Of a stretch of DNA of 11,078 nt, positions 1-6,052 are shown piece after piece. The notes under the pieces were generated by a model, which ran no database searches, was not told where the DNA came from, and saw only the letters and a program-made list of their open reading frames with translations. How positions within the stretch are numbered: position 1 is the first letter of the stretch; each line of letters opens with the position of its first letter. Source of the stretch: Lachnospiraceae bacterium (lineage in GTDB: Bacteria > Bacillota > Clostridia > Lachnospirales > Lachnospiraceae); contig JAFPYK010000219.1 of the NCBI GenBank assembly GCA_017412265.1, positions 1-11,078 of the forward strand, read 5' to 3'. Position numbers and translations under genes: made by a program.

Positions 1-351
1 AAGGAATACCCGCTGCATGTCTGCAGCTTCGCGGAGTACACCATCCTGATCGACGCGCTGTGGCCGGACATCCGGCTTCCCAGGCAGCTTCTGGCATTTC
101 CGTTTCTGTCCTCCAGCGTGATCGCGCTTCTGGTGCCTACGGTTACTGCTTATCCGCCGCTTAATTTCTATGCGATTCATCAGTTTGTGATGCACGGTAT
201 GATCACCGCGTACATTGTCGCCAGATACGCCGGCGGGAACGGCGGGCTTCCTTACCTGCTGGGACTTGCCGTACTCATCATCATCGTGTTTCATCTCATG
301 TATGCGCTTTATGCCGCATTGGACAAACGATCCGGCAAAAAGAAGCGCTGA
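1..351 (+). CDS. YwaF/TMEM164-family integral membrane protein, C-terminal part (5' end outside window)
   Basis: An open frame runs in from the left edge and stops at TGA 349-351, giving 116 visible residues. The fragment is strongly hydrophobic with about three membrane segments and ends in a basic cytoplasmic-type tail (KRSGKKKR). It starts with a PLHVC motif (Cys at fragment residue 8) and has FYAIHQFVMHG at residues 56-66. This LHxC...(F/Q)xxxHG pattern is what I know from the YwaF/TIGR02206 family, related to eukaryotic TMEM164. From memory, human TMEM164 is a reported Cys-dependent phospholipid acyltransferase with an essential His roughly 58 residues after its Cys; here Cys8 and His65 are 57 apart. 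Bacterial members have no settled function to my knowledge. The gene converges on the carrier-protein operon and shares its terminator. Family call is moderately sure; an enzymatic role is inference. Confidence 0.65.
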   Translation, partial: KEYPLHVCSFAEYTILIDALWPDIRLPRQLLAFPFLSSSVIALLVPTVTAYPPLNFYAIHQFVMHGMITAYIVARYAGGNGGLPYLLGLAVLIIIVFHLMYALYAALDKRSGKKKR

Positions 352-398
352 GGAGAGATGATCCGGCGGGAGAGAAGGTCCTGCCGTAAGAAGAATAA

Positions 399-446
399 AA
401 AGCGGGACGCATGAAAAAACGTTCGTTTTCTCATGCGTCCCGCTTT
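399..446. terminator. Long bidirectional rho-independent terminator
   Basis: Arms 399-420 and 425-446 pair over 22 positions with a single A-C mismatch and a GTTC tetraloop (421-424). On the minus strand the stem is followed by TTTTA (from 400-396), a good U-tract for the carrier-protein operon; on the plus strand CGCTTTA gives a weaker tract for the YwaF-like gene. It sits between two convergent stops (351 and 463), as expected of a shared terminator. Confidence 0.88.
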
Positions 447-462
447 ATGTCCGTTATGTCAC

Positions 463-693
463 TTATGCTTCGTCCTGCAGTCTCTCGATCAGGGCCCAGA
501 GGGCAGCCGCGGAGTTGAAGTTGTCGGGGACGATCTCAACCGCGGGGATCACGACGTCAAAGTTGTCTTCGATCTCGGAGACGATGGCGATGATGGACAG
601 AGAGTCCAGGAGGCCGTCATCGATCAGGGTTGTGCAGTTTTCGTAATCGACACCGGGCTGGATGTCTTCCAGGATTTCAATCAGTTCATTCAT
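463..693 (-). CDS. Acyl/aminoacyl carrier protein, DltC-sized
   Basis: 76 residues, acidic and predicted all-helical, the usual size of a free-standing carrier protein. The 4'-phosphopantetheine site is the LLDSLS motif with Ser31 (codon 603-601). The following residues, IVSEIEDNFDVVIP, match helix II of ACP/PCP domains. An apo protein would be modified by a phosphopantetheinyl transferase encoded elsewhere. A clean AGGTAA ribosome site precedes ATG 693. It is the last gene of the operon, 19 bases after the PLP enzyme stop, and its neighbour is a stand-alone adenylation enzyme. It therefore probably carries an amino acid rather than a fatty acyl chain. It resembles DltC in size and DSL motif, but no dltB or dltD is present, so I do not call it dltC. 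Identity as a carrier protein is secure; its cargo is unknown. Confidence 0.9.
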   Translation of the reverse strand: MNELIEILEDIQPGVDYENCTTLIDDGLLDSLSIIAIVSEIEDNFDVVIPAVEIVPDNFNSAAALWALIERLQDEA

Positions 694-712
694 GTCTGTT
701 ACCTCATTTCAT

Positions 713-1897
713 TTATTCAGGATAGTGCGGCGTGTTGAGCGGGTCTGCCGGGGTGTCTTCCCGTACGCAGAGCAGGGAGCCGTCTTCGCGGACGATGACC
801 ACGGCGGGGAGGTCTCTGCTGAGGAACAGGGAGATGCCTTCGGTGACGCAGTACGCGCCGGTGTTCTCAAAGGCCAGGATGTCTCCGGGCGCTAAACCTT
901 CCAGAGGAAGGCGTTTCACTAAGATATCATTGACCGTGCAGAGGGAGCCGTAGATGGTCCATTCCTGCGCGGGGGCGCCGGCGTGGGGCGTGAGAAGGTG
1001 CACCTTCGGGTGCTTCATGGCCATGAACTGGCCGTAGTAGGTGAGCTGGTGGATGCCTCCGTCGACGATGGCCATCTTCTGGCCGTCCCATTCCTTCTGG
1101 TCCACGACGCGGGTCAGGTAGGTGCCGCAGGAGGCCGCGATGGCGCGGCCGAGCTCCAGGGTCAGGAGACCGTCAAAGCGCATGCCGGAGAGCAGCTCGG
1201 AGAAGGCCGCGAGGTGGGCTTCTTCGTCGAAGTTATCTCCCTCGAAGTACGATACCGGAAGGCCGGGACCGTACTCGAGTTCCTCGGCGGTGTAGCCGAA
1301 GGTGTCTCTGAGCTCGTCCAGGTAGGCGTCCAGCTCCTCGATCTCTCGCTTCAGGCGCTTGATCTGGGTCTTCTGCGTCCCGGAGAAATACTGGATTCCG
1401 TTCACGTGCAGAAGAGGGTCTGCCAGGGCCTCCGGGAGAATTCCGGCGATGGTTTCCCGCGTCATGCCGAACTGGTTGCCGCTCGTGAGCCGCAGCAGAA
1501 GCTTTAAGGGCTTCCCGGTCTCGTGCGCACAGTCACTTAAGAGGCGGTACTGTGTCTCGGATTCTACGGTGTAGATCTCATCCGCGGGACCTTCTGCGAT
1601 CTGTGCGCGGATGATCTCCGGGGTCTTGTAGACGCCGGACATCACGTATTTCGAAGAGTCCAGGCCGAGGTGCCTGCAGATGGCGTGCTCGCCGGGCGAG
1701 CAGATCTCCAGCCGGTCCACGTAGGGGAAGATCTCCCGGACCAGGAAGGCGTTGGCCTTGATCGCGTAGGCGAGCTGCGTGCCTTCGGGCAGGCGGGAGC
1801 GCAGGTAGGAGAGGCGGTCCTTCAGGACGCCGGTATCGAAGATGTAGCAGGGGGTGCCTGCAAGGGCAGCGGCCTGCTTCAGGATCGCATCGTTCAT
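713..1897 (-). CDS. PLP-dependent fold-type III decarboxylase-like enzyme (DAP/ornithine decarboxylase family)
   Basis: 394 residues, normal for the LysA/ODC group. Visible landmarks: PLP-binding Lys47 in YAIKAN; SPGEH at 67-71; GIQYFSGTQ at 167-175 where LysA has GLHxHIGSQ; YGPGLP at 209-214 where LysA has a GGG phosphate loop; ELGR at 248-251 for the usual EPGR; Cys320 with Asp324 (CTVND) for the dimer-interface CExxD site; and GAY at 347-349. The fold, Lys and Cys are kept, but the ring-stacking His is Phe171 and the phosphate loop is GPG, so this is unlikely to be ordinary lysine-pathway LysA. It starts within the adenylation gene's stop (4-base ATGA overlap), implying translational coupling, and lies directly before a carrier-protein gene. 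Options: decarboxylation of a free amino acid before loading, decarboxylation on the carrier as proposed for BtrK of butirosin synthesis, or racemisation. Substrate not determinable here. Confidence 0.85.
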   Translation of the reverse strand: MNDAILKQAAALAGTPCYIFDTGVLKDRLSYLRSRLPEGTQLAYAIKANAFLVREIFPYVDRLEICSPGEHAICRHLGLDSSKYVMSGVYKTPEIIRAQIAEGPADEIYTVESETQYRLLSDCAHETGKPLKLLLRLTSGNQFGMTRETIAGILPEALADPLLHVNGIQYFSGTQKTQIKRLKREIEELDAYLDELRDTFGYTAEELEYGPGLPVSYFEGDNFDEEAHLAAFSELLSGMRFDGLLTLELGRAIAASCGTYLTRVVDQKEWDGQKMAIVDGGIHQLTYYGQFMAMKHPKVHLLTPHAGAPAQEWTIYGSLCTVNDILVKRLPLEGLAPGDILAFENTGAYCVTEGISLFLSRDLPAVVIVREDGSLLCVREDTPADPLNTPHYPE

Positions 1898-3414
1898 CGC
1901 TTCTTCTCCTTTCCCGCGAGCAGGGCCTTGCGGTCGATCTTGCCGTTCTTCGTCAGAGGGAAGTCCGGCACGGCTTCCAGAGAGCCGGGCACCATGAAGA
2001 CCGGGAGGTCCTTTCTCAGAATCTGGTGGAGCTCCCTGCGGTCGATGGTTCCGACGTAAAACGCGTAGAGCTTGTGGCGCTCCTCATCGAAGATGCTGCA
2101 GCAGCGCTCGACGCCGTCGACGCGGGCGATGGCCTGGTCGATCTCCTGAAGCTCGATGCGGTGGCCCATATACTTGATCTGGTGATCCCTGCGGCCGCAG
2201 AAGAGAAGGTCTCCGTCTGCGTTGTAGCGGGCCAGATCGCCGGTCCGGTAGATGATCTCCGGGTAGCAGGAGTTGAGCGGGTTCTGCACGAAGGCCGCGG
2301 CGGTCTGCTCGGGGGCGCTCAGGTAGCCGAGTGCCAGGGCGGTGCCGCGCACACAGATCTCGCCTTCGACGTCCGGCACGGTGATCTCGCGATTGTCCGC
2401 ATCCAGCAGGAAGACATGCTCGTTCGGGAAATGCTTTCCGATCGGGATGCCCTCCGCGTAATCCCTCGCAGGATCCAGAACGTGGTAGGTGCAGTTGCAG
2501 GTGATCTCCGTGGGTCCGTAGAGGTTCACGTACTCGGCCTCGGGCAGGTGTGTCCTCCAGGTCTTCAGATGCTTGGCCGGCATGACCTCGCCGCTGAAGA
2601 GGATCTTGCGCACCGTCTGCGGCGTCCGGTAGTCCAGGCCGTGGAAGGTGCTGATGAGGCAGAGGGCGGAGACCGCCCAGATCATGACCGTGACCCGGTG
2701 GTCACAGAGCCAGTCCAGAAGTTCCGTCGGGCGGGAGAAGAGGCGCTTCGGCGTAATCACGAGCGTACCTCCCACACAGGCGGATGTGTAAATGTCCTTG
2801 ACAGACACGTCAAAATCAAAGGGAGCCTGATTCGCGAAGATGTCCTCTCCGGTGAAGCCGAAGATCTCCGAGAACTGGCCGATAAAATCCAGGACGGAGC
2901 GGTGGCTGACGAGGACACCCTTCGGGATGCCGGTCGAGCCGGAGGTGAAATCCGCGTACAGCGGATCGGTATCGATCATGCGCGAACGGATCCGGGCCAG
3001 GAGCAGCGGATCAGCCGTGGCCTCAAGCAGTTCCTCGATACGGAGCACCTGCTCCCGGGCAAATAAAGCGAGCGCACGTTCTTCATGTGCGGCGTCGGTG
3101 ATGACGCAGGGGGCGGCAAGCACCGACTGAATCTGGGCGAGCCTGGCGTCAGGCAGGTCCGGGTTGAACATCACGTAGAAGCCGCCCGCGTAGACGCTGC
3201 CCCAGAACGAGCAGAGGGCGGGGATGCCCTTCTCCATCAGGACCGCCACGGGCTGCCCGTGCCCGATCCGCCCGGCGAGGCCGGTCGCGACCCGTTCGCA
3301 GGCGGACTTCAGCGCCCCGTAGGTGAGGCTGCCGTTCTCATCGACGACCGCGGTGCGGTCCGGGTCGGTGAGGGCCCAGTATTCCATATAAGAACAGACA
3401 TGTGTCTGGTTCAT
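1894..3414 (-). CDS. Stand-alone amino-acid adenylation enzyme (NRPS A-domain/DltA-like)
   Basis: 506 residues from ATG 3414; a longer in-frame start at 3552 is rejected because an ideal AAGGAGG lies just before 3414. The member of the ANL superfamily activates an acid with ATP and transfers it to a carrier thiol. Core motifs are intact: TSGSTGIPKG (157-166), NLYGPTE (297-303), YRTGDL (389-394), GRRDHQIKYMGHRIEL (407-422) and the catalytic Lys492 in LTKNGKIDRK. In core A4, FDVSVKD (201-207) keeps the Asp (D202, GrsA Asp235 equivalent) that binds an alpha-amino group, so the substrate is probably an amino acid. Lys206 falls at the GrsA 239 position, and SGE (274-276) replaces the CGE usual in DltA. 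No condensation or carrier domain is fused; the carrier is the third gene of the operon. It overlaps the PLP-enzyme gene by 4 bases. Class is secure; substrate open. Confidence 0.9.
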   Translation of the reverse strand: MNQTHVCSYMEYWALTDPDRTAVVDENGSLTYGALKSACERVATGLAGRIGHGQPVAVLMEKGIPALCSFWGSVYAGGFYVMFNPDLPDARLAQIQSVLAAPCVITDAAHEERALALFAREQVLRIEELLEATADPLLLARIRSRMIDTDPLYADFTSGSTGIPKGVLVSHRSVLDFIGQFSEIFGFTGEDIFANQAPFDFDVSVKDIYTSACVGGTLVITPKRLFSRPTELLDWLCDHRVTVMIWAVSALCLISTFHGLDYRTPQTVRKILFSGEVMPAKHLKTWRTHLPEAEYVNLYGPTEITCNCTYHVLDPARDYAEGIPIGKHFPNEHVFLLDADNREITVPDVEGEICVRGTALALGYLSAPEQTAAAFVQNPLNSCYPEIIYRTGDLARYNADGDLLFCGRRDHQIKYMGHRIELQEIDQAIARVDGVERCCSIFDEERHKLYAFYVGTIDRRELHQILRKDLPVFMVPGSLEAVPDFPLTKNGKIDRKALLAGKEKKR

Positions 3415-3420
3415 CAGATT

Positions 3421-3427
3421 CCTCCTT
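3421..3427 (-). promoter_or_regulatory. Ribosome binding site fixing the adenylation-gene start
   Basis: CCTCCTT on the plus strand reads AAGGAGG on the coding strand, six bases before ATG 3414. It decides the start in favour of a 506-residue protein and against the 46-residue N-terminal extension from 3552, whose sequence has no counterpart in adenylation domains and runs through the leader terminator hairpin. Confidence 0.85.
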
Positions 3428-3445
3428 ATAAGACCGGCAGGGCAT

Positions 3446-3474
3446 GAAAAAAGCCCGCAGAAAAGAATGCGGGC
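3446..3474 (-). terminator. Leader terminator/attenuator upstream of the adenylation operon
   Basis: On the minus strand GCCCGCA (3474-3468) and TGCGGGC (3459-3453) form a perfect 7-bp GC-rich stem with an eight-base loop, followed directly by TTTTTTC (3452-3446). This is a standard intrinsic terminator, pointing into the adenylation gene and ending 31 bases before its ATG. Upstream on the same strand CACAGT/ACTGTG (3512-3507 / 3497-3492) forms another small hairpin. The placement suggests conditional termination of the operon rather than the end of another gene, since no gene is seen upstream on this strand. Confidence 0.65.
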
Positions 3475-3525
3475 GGAGCTTAAGCGCAGGCACAGTAAGC
3501 CTCTCACTGTGACACTTATCACTCC

Positions 3526-3534
3526 CTCCCACCG
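3526..3534 (-). promoter_or_regulatory. Possible antiterminator arm in the operon leader
   Basis: On the minus strand CGGTGGGAG (3534-3526) can pair with CTCCGCCCG (3478-3470) as 4 bp plus 3 bp around a 2x2 internal loop. That second stretch contains most of the 5' arm of the terminator at 3446-3474, so the two pairings exclude each other. This is the geometry of an attenuator. No T-box, SAM, lysine or other riboswitch consensus that I know is recognisable. Pairing is seen by eye only; regulation is inference. Confidence 0.3.
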
Positions 3535-3556
3535 GCGTAATAAATCATTCATCTAT

Positions 3557-3562
3557 ACTATA
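3557..3562 (-). promoter_or_regulatory. Candidate -10 element for the adenylation operon
   Basis: The minus strand reads TATAGT (5/6 to consensus), with T-rich sequence upstream but no good -35 hexamer at 16-18 bases. Transcription would start near 3550, giving a leader of about 135 bases that contains the hairpin and terminator described. The intergenic stretch 3415-3763 otherwise holds the divergent plus-strand promoter; 3590-3680 is A-rich with only weak inverted repeats. Confidence 0.35.
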
Positions 3563-3679
3563 CACGAAAAACAGAAAAAGACACCCCCTAAATTGTTAAT
3601 TTTTCCGAAAGGCCGGATGAAAATATCCCGGAAGAACCTGAAAATACGGGAAAAAACGACAGAAAACCGAAACTGGCCA

Positions 3680-3707
3680 TTGAAGCCGGAGGGTTTATGG
3701 ATATAAT
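3680..3707 (+). promoter_or_regulatory. Promoter for the NhaC-DMT operon
   Basis: TTGAAG (3680-3685), a 16-base spacer and a perfect TATAAT (3702-3707) form a sigma-A-type promoter 57 bases before ATG 3764. The transcribed leader has a short GCGGGC/GCCCGC hairpin (3714-3719 with 3728-3733) that lacks a U-tract and is therefore not a terminator. Confidence 0.65.
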
Positions 3708-3763
3708 AGATGAGCGGGCTTTACGCGGCCCGCAATCCGGTACTATGATGTGGGAGTAGAGAT

Positions 3764-5077
3764 ATGAGTGAGATGAGAGACCCGGCGGTGAAGGAGAATC
3801 CGAAGGGCTTGTTGCCGATCTTCCTGTTCCTGGTGCTTTATCTGGGAAACGGGATTTATTTTGAATATATTCACCGGTCCGAGGGGCAGATGGGCTTCTA
3901 TGTGGTGTCGGTGGTGCTTGCATTTTCCATCGCGCTGATCGCGGCATTTCTGCAGAACCGGCGGGTGGGATTCGAGGAGAAGATCCGGATCTGCGCGGCG
4001 GGGATCGGAGATGAGAACATCGTGATCATGCTCTTCATCTTCCTCGCGGCGGGAGCGTTCGGAGGGATTGCGTCGGCGGCCGGCGGCGCTTCGAGCACGG
4101 CCAACCTGCTGCTCAGCATCATCCCGGGGCGTTTCGCGGTGCCGGGACTGTTCCTGATCGCCTGCCTGATCTCGATGGCTATGGGCACGAGTGTGGGCAC
4201 GATCACGGTGATCGCACCGATCGCGTGCGAGGCGGCGAGGAGCGGCGGCCTGTCCACGGCTCTCTGTGTGGGGGTTGTGGTCGGAGGCGCGATGTTCGGC
4301 GACAATCTGTCGTTTATCTCGGATACGACGATCGCTGCGACGAAGACGCAGGGGGTGGAGATGAAGGACAAGTTCCAGACGAACCTCCGTGTGGCTCTGC
4401 CCGCGGCGGCACTGACCTTCGCGGGGCTGATTCTGTATGCGGTCTTCTCGAAGGGAACGCAGATGGATGTGCCGGAGTACAGCCTGCTGCAGGCGATCCC
4501 GTACTTCATCGTCCTGATCCTCTCGGTGCTCGGCGTGCATGTCTTCGTGGTGCTTCTGTCCGGAATCGTGATGTTCGCCGCCGCAGGCGCGGCTACCGGC
4601 GCGCTGACCTATGCGCAGGCCCTCTCTTCGATGGGAAATGGGATCGCGGGCATGTTCGAGACGATGATCGTGACGATCCTGGTGGCGTCGATCGCGGCCC
4701 TTATGAAGGCGAACGGAGGGTTTGAGGCCATCCTGGGCCTGATCCGCCGCAAGGCCGACAGCCGGCGCGGGGGCATGCTCGGGATCGCGCTCCTGACCTC
4801 GTTCATGGATATCGCGACGGCCAACAACACGGTGGCCATCGTGATCGCGGCGCCGATCGCGAGGGATATCAGCAGGGAATACGGGGTGGATCCGAAGATG
4901 ACCGCCTCGCTCCTGGATACCTGCTCCTGCATCGCGCAGGGGATCATCCCCTACGGAGCGCAGCTGCTGATCGCCTCGGGGATTGCGGGCGTGACCAGCA
5001 TGGGGCTGATACCTTACCTGTTTTACCCGTTTTTACTGATGATTTGTGTTTTGATTTCGATTCTGCGGACGAGATAA
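3764..5077 (+). CDS. NhaC-family Na+/H+ antiporter-like membrane transporter
   Basis: 437 residues, nearly all membrane segments (about 11-12). Family hallmarks: GTSVGT at 141-146, the signature GAMFGDNLSFISDTT at 175-189 followed by AATKTQG, TANNT at 352-356, and DTCSCIAQGIIPYGAQ at 385-400. The GDNLS...SDTT and IxPxG motifs occur in NhaC and related members of the ion transporter superfamily. Members include Na+/H+ antiporters and metabolite exchangers such as the malate-2H+/Na+-lactate antiporter MleN, so ion coupling is likely but the organic substrate, if any, is open. It acts in the cytoplasmic membrane. ATG 3764 has GGGAG seven bases upstream. First gene of a two-gene operon with the DMT transporter 24 bases downstream, divergent from the adenylation operon. 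Confidence 0.85.
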   Translation: MSEMRDPAVKENPKGLLPIFLFLVLYLGNGIYFEYIHRSEGQMGFYVVSVVLAFSIALIAAFLQNRRVGFEEKIRICAAGIGDENIVIMLFIFLAAGAFGGIASAAGGASSTANLLLSIIPGRFAVPGLFLIACLISMAMGTSVGTITVIAPIACEAARSGGLSTALCVGVVVGGAMFGDNLSFISDTTIAATKTQGVEMKDKFQTNLRVALPAAALTFAGLILYAVFSKGTQMDVPEYSLLQAIPYFIVLILSVLGVHVFVVLLSGIVMFAAAGAATGALTYAQALSSMGNGIAGMFETMIVTILVASIAALMKANGGFEAILGLIRRKADSRRGGMLGIALLTSFMDIATANNTVAIVIAAPIARDISREYGVDPKMTASLLDTCSCIAQGIIPYGAQLLIASGIAGVTSMGLIPYLFYPFLLMICVLISILRTR

Positions 5078-5101
5078 GTCTGCAGGACCCTGGAGGTCTG
5101 T

Positions 5102-5971
5102 ATGGGACTTAGTGCACAGATGTACCTGCTGCTTGCGATCGTGAGCAGCGCTTCGATGTCGATTGTGATGAAATGCTTCCCGGCAGGGGAGGGCAACCGC
5201 TACGCGATTATTCTCGGCAATTACCTGACCTGCGTCGTGGTGGGATTCCTGATGCTGCCGGACAAGACGGTGTTCGGGCAGACGATGCTCGTGACACTGA
5301 TCTGCGGAATCATCGGAGGCATTCTCTTCGTTGCGGGGCTCGTGACGCAGCAGCTGAGCATCGAGCGAAACGGTGCGATCTTAAGCTCTGCATTTGCAAG
5401 GCTGGGCCTGCTGGTGCCTCTGGCGATCTCGATCGTGGCCTTCCGCGAGATGCCGACGGTCCTGCAGATCCTGGGAATCGTGCTGGTGATCGCCGCGGTG
5501 ATCGTCATCAGCGGGAAGGATTCCGCGCAGACGTCCGTGAAGATCCGCCCGCTCCTGCTGATCCTCGTCCTGCTCTGCTGCGGATCCGCGGAGGCGATGT
5601 CGAAGATCTTCGAGAAGATCGGAGAGCGGTCCCAGGATGAGCTGTTCATCCTGTATATATTTGCATTTGCCTCGGTCCTGACGGCGGTCCTGCTCGTCCT
5701 GGAGGCCCGGAAGGGGAAGAGGATCCACGCGAAGGATCTCCTCGCGGGCATCGCAGTGGGCATCCCGAATTATTTCGCGTCGGCCCTGCTTCTGAAGGCG
5801 CTCGTCGGGCTTCCGGCGATCCTGATCTACCCGAGCTTCTCGACCGGCGTGATCCTGCTGGTGACGCTGGTGAGCGCGCTGATCTTCAAGGAGCGGCCGG
5901 GCAGGAGAGGCTTCCTCGGGCTGGCGCTGATCCTCGCCGCGATCGTGCTGTTAAATGTCGGCGCGAGATGA
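5102..5971 (+). CDS. DMT/EamA-type transporter
   Basis: 289 residues with ten predicted membrane segments in two repeated halves of about five, the layout and length of drug/metabolite transporter (DMT) superfamily proteins. Each half ends with a typical boundary: FREMP (114-118) before a long hydrophobic helix, and FKERP (262-266) followed by GRRGFLGLALILAAIVLLN, the EamA-like C-terminal helix. Basic loops separate segments 5-6 and 7-8. GGAGG lies five bases before ATG 5102 and the gap to the antiporter stop is 24 bases, so both genes are on one transcript that ends at the hairpin 6006-6042. Family members move amino acids, sugars, nucleotides and other metabolites; nothing here identifies the solute. 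A metabolite exporter paired with a cation antiporter is plausible but inferred. Confidence 0.85.
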   Translation: MGLSAQMYLLLAIVSSASMSIVMKCFPAGEGNRYAIILGNYLTCVVVGFLMLPDKTVFGQTMLVTLICGIIGGILFVAGLVTQQLSIERNGAILSSAFARLGLLVPLAISIVAFREMPTVLQILGIVLVIAAVIVISGKDSAQTSVKIRPLLLILVLLCCGSAEAMSKIFEKIGERSQDELFILYIFAFASVLTAVLLVLEARKGKRIHAKDLLAGIAVGIPNYFASALLLKALVGLPAILIYPSFSTGVILLVTLVSALIFKERPGRRGFLGLALILAAIVLLNVGAR

Positions 5972-6005
5972 GCGGGGCAGCTGATGAAGATCATATCTGC
6001 GGACG

Positions 6006-6042
6006 CAAAAAGAGCGTGACCGTTCTGGCCACGCTCTTTTTG
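6006..6042. terminator. Bidirectional rho-independent terminator
   Basis: Arms 6006-6018 and 6030-6042 form a perfect 13-bp stem whose outer base pairs are A5/T5, giving a T-tract on either strand: CTCTTTTTG on the plus strand, the same on the minus. It lies between the convergent stops of the DMT transporter (5971) and the XRE regulator (6053). Confidence 0.9.
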
Positions 6043-6052
6043 ACTTCCCTTC

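Noticed and set aside
713..1897. lysA, the ordinary diaminopimelate decarboxylase
   Set aside because: Operon context with adenylation and carrier genes plus the changed HIGS, GGG and EPGR motifs make the housekeeping role unlikely.
2026..3066. 346-codon plus-strand frame opposite the adenylation gene
   Set aside because: The opposite strand has every adenylation core motif; this frame has no motif and no ribosome site.
463..3414. dltA/dltC teichoic acid D-alanylation genes
   Set aside because: No dltB or dltD, a PLP enzyme sits between, and the DltA CGE pocket motif is SGE. Related in class, but the name is not supported.
3415..3552. N-terminal extension of the adenylation enzyme from ATG 3552
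   Set aside because: It would be translated through the leader terminator, has no A-domain similarity, and a perfect AAGGAGG serves ATG 3414.
3714..3733. Terminator in the NhaC gene leader
   Set aside because: Only a 6-bp hairpin followed by AATCCGG; no U-tract.
3743..4540. 265-codon open frame antisense to the NhaC-family gene
   Set aside because: Composition extremely rich in Arg, His, Asp and Gln with no recognisable fold; shadow of the real membrane-protein gene.
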